Shown here piece after piece: positions 57,192 to 64,000 of a stretch of DNA of 64,000 nucleotides (the first letter of the stretch is position 1; each line of letters begins with the position of its first letter). This DNA comes from Entophlyctis helioformis. Taxonomy: Eukaryota; Chytridiomycota; Chytridiomycetes; Chytridiales; Chytriomycetaceae. The stretch is from the NCBI GenBank assembly GCA_025526915.1, contig JAHLKH010000050.1:1-64000 (forward strand). Reading direction: 5' to 3'. Below the pieces are notes generated by a model, which was not told the DNA's origin, made no database searches, and saw only the letters and a list, made by a program, of their open reading frames with translations. The position numbers and the translations under genes are program-made.

Positions 57192-58865
57192 CACGCCGCA
57201 CAGATCGCGGCCATAAAAGGCGGCAGTCGCCCCCACCTGTCGTTCACATCATCAGCACTTGTAAATCTCTAGTGTATCCATCTACAAGCCATGTTCACCA
57301 CTCTTGTTCTCGCTCTCGCTGCCACGGCCGCCAACGCCGCCCCCACGCTCGTCCGCCGTGAGGTTCCCCAGGAGCACTCGCACGAAGTGCTCATTGTCGC
57401 CACGCGTGCCGTCCTCAACAAGGGCGGCAACAACGACCCCTTTGTGCGCAAGGTCGACGCCGTCTTTGGCACGCTCGGCCTCGCAGCCAACGTCAAGCTG
57501 TTCGAGCAGAACGCCGACCTGCCTGCCGACTTGAAGGACGCCGTCTGTGTCCAGCAGAACCTTGCCGATGCTTGTATCGACAACGCCAAGAAGAACGGCG
57601 GCGACAAGAACGAGATCGCCACTTGCATGCAGTTCCGCATCCTTGAGCGCAATACCAACGGCGTTGGTCTCGCTCAGGACGTCTGCAAGAAGGCTCCTCG
57701 CAAGTGAGTCGCGCGTTTTTGGTGGCTGTCTTGCTGGCTGGCTGGCTTGCTGGCTTGCTGTGATCGGTTGGCTGCAGGCTCTTGCACAATGTGGTTGCTG
57801 ACGCATGCCCTCTGTCACTCTGCTACTCTCTCCCTCTGCCACTCTTCCCCCATCCAGCGCCGAGCTCGCTGGTCTCACCCAGATCCAGGACCCCGCATCG
57901 GATCTCGGCAAGTCGACCAACGCCGACACGCAGACCAAGCTCGCCCAGAACCTTGTCAAGCTCGGCTTCACGGCCGACCAGGCTGCCGACCTCGCTCTGC
58001 AGACGTCGACGTTTGTTCCCGGCCAGCTCGGCGACCCGACTGCGCGCGGCAACACTTGTGACAACTTCCCCGTGACGGCCGACACCGACGGCGACTTCTT
58101 TGGCCGCAAGGTCGTGAAGGGCCAGGCGATCGACTGCATCACGCAGGCGACGCTCACCAACGGCAAGTCCAAGGCAGTCCCGTCCATTTCCAAGGCCGAT
58201 CTCCTGGCCAAGCTCGGTGGCGGTGGTGGTGGTGCCGCTGCCGGTGGTGCCGCTGCCGGTGGTGCCGCTGCTGCCACGGGCGGCAACAACGCGACCCCGA
58301 CCACGGGCCAAAAGACATCCACTGCCACCAAGACTGGTGCTGACGGCATCGTGACCGTGACCGTGACCGTCATTGACTTTTCGTCGTGCGCCAACCCTGG
58401 TGCTGCTGCCGGTGGTCTCGGTGCTGCCAACAACGACAAGCCCGCTGCTCCCCCTGTTGCTCCCCCTGCTGCCGCCAACAACGGCAACATCGACTTTGGC
58501 TCGTGCAAGCCTCCCACGATCCGCTTCGGCCTCAACATCGACGGCCGCAAGGAGACTGCCTTCGAGGTTGTGAACAAGGACTCGTTCTCGCAGTCGTCGG
58601 CCCAGAACGGCAACATCATCGTCCGTGCTCTCTGCGACCAGCTCCGTGACCGCTGCAAGGCTCCCAAGGCCACCCAGGACCTGTGCATCCCTGCTGCCGC
58701 CGCGTTCGCCGCTGAGAAGGACAAGACCGGTGCTCAGGCCGACGCGTTCAACAAGGTGTTTGGCATCACCACCAACTTCAAGGAGATCCAGCCGCGCGAC
58801 AACCAGGGCAACCTCATCGGCGCTCCTCCTGCTCAGGGCGGCAACAACAACGGCAACAACCAGCA
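57192..58865 (+). repeat. Inverted-repeat arm 2
   Basis: Partner of 44490-46163 in opposite orientation. Differences include one extra GGTGCCGCTGCCG-type 15-bp unit in the Gly/Ala linker at about 58233-58262. Similarity starts around CGCCGCACAGATCGCGG. Confidence 0.85.
57213..57219 (+). promoter_or_regulatory. TATA-like box ATAAAAG of modular gene copy 2
   Basis: ATAAAAG 72 bp before the ATG at 57291, conserved in the inverted copy. Confidence 0.6.
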
Positions 58866-59277
58866 GAACAACAACCAGCCCGCTGCTCCTCCTGCCGCTC
58901 CTGCTGCCAACAACGGCAACATCGACTTTGGCTCGTGCAAGCCTCCCACGATCCGCTTCGGCCTCAACATCGACGGCCGCAAGGAGACCGCCTTCGAGGT
59001 TGTGAACAAGGACTCGTTCTCGCAGTCGTCGGCCCAGAACGGCAACATCATCGTCCGTGCTCTCTGCGACCAGCTCCGTGACCGCTGCAAGGCTCCCAAG
59101 GCACCCAGGACCTGTGCATCCCTGCTGCCGCCGCGTTCGCCGCTGAGAAGGACAAGACCGGTGCTCAGGCCGACGCGTTCAACAAGGTGTTTGGCATTAC
59201 CACCAACTTCAAGGAGATCCAGCCGCGCGACAACCAGGGCAACCCTGTTGTTTAAACATGATACATTACTTGAATAA
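57291..59277 (+). CDS. Secreted modular protein, copy 2 (frameshifted and C-terminally truncated)
   Basis: Inverted duplicate of the gene at 43841-46064. Exon 1 57291-57703 is identical in protein, with the same intron (CAA|GTGAGT...CATCCAG), and exon 2 starts at 57858. After the Gly/Ala linker it carries module A twice (58487 and 58916) instead of one module A plus two divergent modules. In the second module a base is missing at about 59101 (CCCAAGGCACCCAGG against CCCAAGGCCACCCAGG in the first), so the frame leaves the module and ends at 59277. Even in the corrected frame the gene stops at TAA 59253-59255, because homology breaks off after GACAACCAGGGCAACC. It therefore lacks the terminal divergent modules and may be a decaying copy. 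Confidence 0.7.
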
Positions 59278-60019
59278 AACTAGCTCCGTGCCATGGCTTG
59301 GATATCTGCACACATCCTAAACACATAGCAATGCGAAGTCGCAACTCACGCGACCATGACGGTTACAGTTTGTTTAGGAGAACGCACACATGTGCGTCGA
59401 CCTTATGGAACCCCCCTGAGATCCTAACTCTGTCAATATCCATGTTCAACACCACTCGAGAGCTGTAAAGCCTTCGCTGGCTTGAACGTTTCATTGCTGT
59501 GTTTTAAAGTCTCCTATCTCCTGTTCTATGACCTCGCGAATGTCGTACTGGACCTATGGCGGGCTTCAGTCATTCAGCTATGCAACGATGCTGTTGAAGG
59601 AAACGGGCTTCGCAGCATGACGACCCTCGACAGCCGGTCCGGCTCTTGTCCTTGCAAGCAGTCCAATCACCTCGCTCGGCCACAACGACAGATCGTAACA
59701 AGGGCTCAAGGGGCCGCCGGAGTTATTGCGACGTCCTCAATCATGAAACCGCGCCAATCTGCCGCACCACGCGTTGCTCATGAGGAGGTGGTTTCAGCTT
59801 GTGCCACCACCACCACCACCCAGCCCTCCCGTTGTAGTCACCTGTCCACCCGCCCACTCACGTTTTCTCGATTGCACTGGAGAGCGCCAACGCCGGCATT
59901 GCGTCACGGTCGCCACCGCCACCCTGACTCACTGGAGCTCACCTCAGCCGCACCACGGACGCCGCAGGCTCGTGTTTCGCGTTTGCCCATGACGGTGCCA
60001 CAGCGGGTGCCACCGGCAG
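59278..60019. other. Intergenic between modular gene copy 2 and the repeat-module gene
   Basis: About 740 bp, noticeably less GC-rich than its surroundings in the first 250 bp. No gene supported. Confidence 0.55.
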
Positions 60020-60028
60020 ATACAAAAG
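60020..60028 (+). promoter_or_regulatory. TATA-like box ATACAAAAG of the five-module gene
   Basis: ATACAAAAG about 54 bp before the ATG at 60082. Confidence 0.45.
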
Positions 60029-60081
60029 CTGGCACCCACCGCCGATGGGTCCCAGCCATCCTCTCCTGTATCTAGTCCCCA

Positions 60082-62178
60082 ATGTACACAAACTACGCTA
60101 TTCTCGCTTTCGCTGCCGCCTCCGCCTCGGTGGTTTCAGCCGTCCCAATTGTCTCCAACGGCATCGACTTTGGCTCATGCCAGCCTCCGACCATCCGCTT
60201 CGGCCTCAACATCGACGGTCGCAAGGAGACCGCCTTCGAGGTCGTGAACAAGGACTCGTTCTCGCAGTCGTCGGCCCAGAACGGCAACATCATCGTCCGT
60301 GCTCTCTGCGACCAGCTCCGTGACCGCTGCAAGGCTCCCAAGGCGACTCAGGACCTGTGCATCCCTGCCGCCGCCGCGTTCGCCGCTGAGAAGGACAAGA
60401 CCGGTGCTCAGGCCGACGCGTTCAACAAGGTGTTTGGCATTACCACCAACTTCAAGGAGATCCAGCCGCGCGACAACCAGGGCAACCTCATCGGCGCTCC
60501 TCCTGCTCAGGGCGGTAACAACAACGGCAACAACCAGCAGAACAACAACCAGCCCGCTGCTCCTCCTGCCGCTCCTGCTGCCAACAACGGCAACATCGAC
60601 TTTGGCTCGTGCAAGCCTCCGACCATCCGCTTCGGCCTCAACATCGACGGTCGCAAGGAGACCGCCTTCGAGGTTGTGAACAAGGACTCGTTCTCGCAGT
60701 CGTCGGCCCAGAACGGCAACATCATCGTCCGTGCTCTCTGCGACCAGCTCCGTGACCGCTGCAAGGCTCCCAAGGCGACTCAGGACCTGTGCATCCCTGC
60801 CGCCGCCGCGTTCGCCGCTGAGAAGGACAAGACCGGTGCTCAGGCCGACGCGTTCAACAAGGTGTTTGGCATTACCACCAACTTCAAGGAGATCCAGCCG
60901 CGCGACAACCAGGGCAACCTCATCGGCGCTCCTCCTGCTCAGGGCGGTAACAACAACGGCAACAACCAGCAGAACAACAACCAGCCCGCTGCTCCTCCTG
61001 CCGCTCCTGCTGCCAACAACGGCAACATCGACTTTGGCTCGTGCAAGCCTCCGACCATCCGCTTCGGCCTCAACATCGACGGTCGCAAGGAGACCGCCTT
61101 CGAGGTTGTGAACAAGGACTCGTTCTCGCAGTCGTCGGCCCAGAACGGCAACATCATCGTCCGTGCTCTCTGCGACCAGCTCCGTGACCGCTGCAAGGCT
61201 CCCAAGGCGACTCAGGACCTGTGCATCCCTGCCGCCGCCGCGTTCGCCGCTGAGAAGGACAAGACCGGTGCTCAGGCCGACGCGTTCAACAAGGTGTTTG
61301 GCATCACCACCAACTTCAAGGAGATCCAGCCGCGCGACAACCAGGGCAACCTCATCGGCGCTCCTCCTGCTCAGGGCGGCAACAACCAGCAGAACAACAA
61401 CCAGGCCGCCGCTCCTCCTGCCGCTCCTCCTGCTGCTCCTCCTGCTGCCGCCAACACTGGCAACATCGACTTTGGCTCGTGCAAGCCTCCAACCATCCGC
61501 TTCGGCCTCAACATCGACGGCCGCAAGGAGACCGCCTTCGAGGTTGTGAACAAGGACTCGTTCTCGCAGTCGTCGGCCCAGAACGGCAACATCATCGTCC
61601 GTGCTCTCTGCGACCAGCTCCGTGACCGCTGCAAGGCTCCCAAGGCGACTCAGGACCTGTGCATCCCTGCTGCCGCCGCGTTCGCCGCTGAGAAGGACAA
61701 GACCGGTGCTCAGGCCGACGCGTTCAACAAGGTGTTTGGCATCACCACCAACTTCAAGGAGATCCAGCCGCGCGACAACCAGGGCAACCTCATCGGCGCT
61801 CCTCCTGCTCAGGGCGGTAACAACGGCAACCAGCAGCAGAACAACAACCAGCCCGCTGCTCCTCCTGCCGCTCCTGCTGCCAACGGCGATGCTCTCATTG
61901 CTCAGTGCAACCTGCCCACTCTCGAGTTTGGTGCCGGTCTTGAGGGCCGCCGCGAGTCGTCGTTCCGCATTGTTGGTCGCGGCGGCACTGCCCAGAACGG
62001 TGCCATCCTCATCGAGCGCATCTGTAACGAGGCTCAGGGCGACTGCAAGGCCCTCTGCCTCAAGGGTGCCGATGCCTTCAAGGCCCAGCCGCCCAAGACC
62101 GGTGCTCAGGCTGATGCGTTCAACCTTGCTGCTGCTGGTGTCCAGACCAACTTTGCTGCCATTGCTCCTGTCGCCTGA
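60082..62178 (+). CDS. Secreted five-module protein (four near-identical modules plus one divergent)
   Basis: 698 aa, single exon. Signal peptide NYAILAFAAASASVVSAVPI, then modules directly, without the N-terminal domain of the 43841/57291 genes. Modules 1-4 (starting 60163, 60595, 61027 and 61465) each read IDFGSCxPPTIRFGLNIDGR, KETAFEVVNKDSFSQSSAQN, ALCDQLRDRCK, QDLCIPAAAAF and TGAQADAFNKVFGITTNFKE, with four cysteines each and Asn/Gln/Pro/Ala linkers. Module 5 (61891) is the divergent type (LIAQCNLPTLEFGAGLEGRR, then ICNEAQGDCKALCLKGADAF) and closes the protein at TGA 62176-62178. The even spacing and conserved Cys suggest an extended string of small disulfide-bonded domains. Function unknown; by location and signal peptide it is a secreted or wall protein. 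Confidence 0.9.
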   Translation: MYTNYAILAFAAASASVVSAVPIVSNGIDFGSCQPPTIRFGLNIDGRKETAFEVVNKDSFSQSSAQNGNIIVRALCDQLRDRCKAPKATQDLCIPAAAAFAAEKDKTGAQADAFNKVFGITTNFKEIQPRDNQGNLIGAPPAQGGNNNGNNQQNNNQPAAPPAAPAANNGNIDFGSCKPPTIRFGLNIDGRKETAFEVVNKDSFSQSSAQNGNIIVRALCDQLRDRCKAPKATQDLCIPAAAAFAAEKDKTGAQADAFNKVFGITTNFKEIQPRDNQGNLIGAPPAQGGNNNGNNQQNNNQPAAPPAAPAANNGNIDFGSCKPPTIRFGLNIDGRKETAFEVVNKDSFSQSSAQNGNIIVRALCDQLRDRCKAPKATQDLCIPAAAAFAAEKDKTGAQADAFNKVFGITTNFKEIQPRDNQGNLIGAPPAQGGNNQQNNNQAAAPPAAPPAAPPAAANTGNIDFGSCKPPTIRFGLNIDGRKETAFEVVNKDSFSQSSAQNGNIIVRALCDQLRDRCKAPKATQDLCIPAAAAFAAEKDKTGAQADAFNKVFGITTNFKEIQPRDNQGNLIGAPPAQGGNNGNQQQNNNQPAAPPAAPAANGDALIAQCNLPTLEFGAGLEGRRESSFRIVGRGGTAQNGAILIERICNEAQGDCKALCLKGADAFKAQPPKTGAQADAFNLAAAGVQTNFAAIAPVA
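60163..62175 (+). repeat. 432-438 bp tandem module repeats
   Basis: Four units of 432, 432, 438 and 426 bp plus a divergent fifth. Units 1-3 are almost identical in DNA, including synonymous positions. Unit 4 differs mainly in its linker and in ATT/ATC choices. Confidence 0.92.
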
Positions 62179-62245
62179 TTGATCGCTCTGCATGCCACTC
62201 TTACTGTGAACAAATGAAATGCCACTTTGGTCCATGAGTTCAATA

Positions 62246-64000
62246 TCAAACGAATCTCAGAAGCAAGACTTTGTTGACGTTGTCACTGTAGTCACTTGTG
62301 TATGGCGTCTGCTGGGCATCAGTTGGTATTGTATATCCTGTCGCTTTCTGCCTTGGCAGATTCGCGATGTTGGCTGCAGACATGGACAGGGCAACTCTTA
62401 CCAGATGCACTTGCTGTTCTGACATCCTCACACAGGTCGCTGTGTGACTCCTGGAACTTTAGAGTACTGTTACTGACGCGACACACCGCTCTGTCGGCAG
62501 ATGCAGCAGACGTGAGTTTCAGATATGCCGCGTCTGGACAATGCTGACTTACGCGGCAAACAACAGAACGACTTGCTTGCATGACCCTTGTTGCGTGGCT
62601 GGATGCGCCATCCATTCATCCAACTGCTCGCCGCATCGCATCATTGCATACTTGCTGGACCCATGCTGCAGTATCAGCTGTATCTCTTCCCTGCCACGCA
62701 TTGCCAGTCAGTCATGTCAGTTTCCAGCCACACACACAACAGGCATCAACTGAGCAACCTTTGAATGCGCGACTCTTCAGCTGTCAGTGGCCGACGTTCC
62801 TTTGTGCCTTTCTTGGATGGATTTGGAAACAGACGACGCCTGATCCGCTCAAGAGATGAGCCAGCTGGATCGGGCAGCTGACCAAGATTCCTTGGCGCAA
62901 CGCCTGCGAGCATCCCGACATTCGAAGTCTTGAGTGCCACAAAAAGCTGCTGTTGTTGGTCTTGTGTCAACGAGGCGACTGTCAGATCCAGAGACGGGAC
63001 ATCGAGCCTGCTGCTGATTGTCTCGTCATCCACAGACTGGCAGGCGTCCTGCCATGCTTGTGAGGTGGCGCGGGCTACATCGGCTGTTATCTCTGAGACA
63101 GCCCAATCATCGCATTAATGGTCTCGCAGTCCAGCTGCTCATGCAAACATCCAAGGCAGATCCATCCATCCTGCTTACCAGATGCACTTGCGCGTCTGAT
63201 CTCCTCAAACAGGTGGCTGCGTGACTGCTGAAACGCTGCTGCATTTCTAATAACGCGATAAATCACTCTGTTGGCAGATGCAGCAAGCGTGAGTTTCAGG
63301 TATGTCATGCATGACCATGTTGACTTACGCAGCAAACAACAGAACGACTTGCTTGCATGACCAATGCTGCGCGTCTGGATGCATTATCCATTCATCAAGC
63401 AGCTCGCGGCATCGCATCGTGGCATACTTGCTCCATCCTTGCCGCAGTATCAACTGTATCTCTTCCCTGCCATACATTGCCATTCAGTCATGCCAGTCTC
63501 CAGCAACACACACTGCAAGCATAGCAACAGCAACCTTTGAATGCGCGACTCTTCCTCCGTGAGTGGTCGACGTTGCTTTGAGCCATTCTTTGATGGATTT
63601 GGAAGCAGGCGACGCTTGATCCGCTCAAGAGATGATCCAGCTAGATCGGGCAGCTGGCCAAGATTCCTTGGTGCAACGTCACTGAGCATCCAGGCATTCG
63701 AAGTCTTGAGCGCCACGACAAGCTGCTGTTGTTGGTCTTGTGTCAACGAGGCGACTGAGCAGCCAAGCAATGCAGACAGGCCGAGACGATCCAATGATCT
63801 GGCTGTTTTGTCCGGCAACGGCATGCTTTGCAGTTGAAGCAAGACATCGTCTGTTGCTGTCGATGATGGCGAGCCTGTGCGTTGTTTGAACGACTCGGAT
63901 CTGCGTCTGCGAGTCTGGCGATGGTGATCAGGCGATGCAAGCGAAAGGCTGCTGTCTGCATCAGATAGGTCAGATGCAACCGATGTGGCCGCTGATGAGC
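62246..64000 (-). CDS. Unrecognised protein with two tandemly duplicated exon sets (5' partial)
   Basis: Not recognised. The gene runs off the window at its 5' end. Two homologous units are readable. Unit 1 (64000-about 63130): a Ser/Asp/Arg-rich lead, ASLTQDQQQQLVVALKTSNA, RNLGQLPDLAGSSLERIKRR, EEESRIQRL; then, after an intron, an IQLIL-type exon with CKQVVLLFAA and an exon VIYRVIRNAAAFQQSRSHLF. An intron ending TCTCAG leads to unit 2 (about 63075-62400): ITADVARATSQAWQDACQSV, ASLTQDQQQQLFVALKTSNV, RNLGQLPDPAGSSLERIRRR, the exon EEIQLILQHGSSKYAMMRCG ... CKQVVLLFAA, and the exon AVCRVSNSTLKFQESHSDLC. A final exon (ANIANLPRQKATGYTIP ...) stops at TGA 62246-62248. Splice phases agree between units. 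Helical, no signal peptide or membrane segment seen. Confidence 0.65.

Noticed and set aside
60175..62235. 686-codon open frame antisense to the five-module gene
   Set aside because: It exists only because GC-rich, repetitive codons leave the opposite strand free of stops. It repeats with the same 432-bp period, has Val/Leu/Arg-rich composition and no signal peptide or domain, and the sense strand has a signal peptide and promoter.

Overview
The window looks like nuclear DNA of an early-diverging, probably flagellated (zoosporic, chytrid-like) fungus. It is GC-rich. Genes are intron-containing, with mostly 60-150 nt GT-AG introns, two well-supported GC-AG introns and CTGAC/CTAAY-like branch points. 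There are two nuclear-type tRNAs, fungal-type housekeeping genes (Sec14, Rad7, Rad17, metaxin/Sam37) and long Gln/Ser/Ala low-complexity tracts. Three genes point away from yeasts and mushrooms: a selenocysteine-pathway enzyme (SepSecS), an SZT2/KICSTOR-like giant protein, and PPP1R42, a centrosome/axoneme-associated LRR protein. The species cannot be named from the sequence alone.

Region 1 (1-30.7 kb) is mostly nuclear and housekeeping. In order it holds a triple-dsRBD RGG/poly-Q RNA-binding protein (5' partial, +), an unrecognised protein (+), RAD7 (-), a class-B bHLH transcription factor (-), a Q-rich protein (-), a Sec14 lipid-transfer protein (+), metaxin/Sam37 (+), an AT-hook protein (+) and SepSecS (+). 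These are followed by an RNF212/Zip3-like meiotic RING protein (-) divergent from PPP1R42 (+), an aquaglyceroporin (-), tRNA-Ser(CGA), an ankyrin-repeat protein (-) and RAD17 (+).

Region 2 (30.7-43.8 kb) is one very large minus-strand gene matching SZT2. Its 3' end lies 39 bp from that of RAD17.

Region 3 (43.8-62.2 kb) is a secretory and cell-surface island. Two inverted copies of a modular secreted-protein gene flank about 11 kb that contains an expansin-like protein with a CBM10-like tail, tRNA-Lys(CTT), an HSPA12-like Hsp70, a GT61-type glycosyltransferase and three putatively GPI-anchored Thr/Pro/Glu-rich proteins. One of these three was also copied as a truncated fragment by a tandem segmental duplication. 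Just outside the second arm lies a third modular gene carrying four almost identical module repeats. Several of these secreted genes share a TATA-like box 50-110 bp before the ATG.

Region 4 (62.2-64 kb) is the 3' part of an unrecognised minus-strand gene built from two tandemly duplicated exon sets.

Several genes (dsRBD protein, Rad7, metaxin, AT-hook protein, SZT2 tail, GT61, one GPI protein, one modular copy) show single-base reading-frame breaks, while large neighbouring ORFs are intact. Most are best read as assembly indels, but they limit exact CDS boundaries. All homology statements come from reading motifs; no database search was run.
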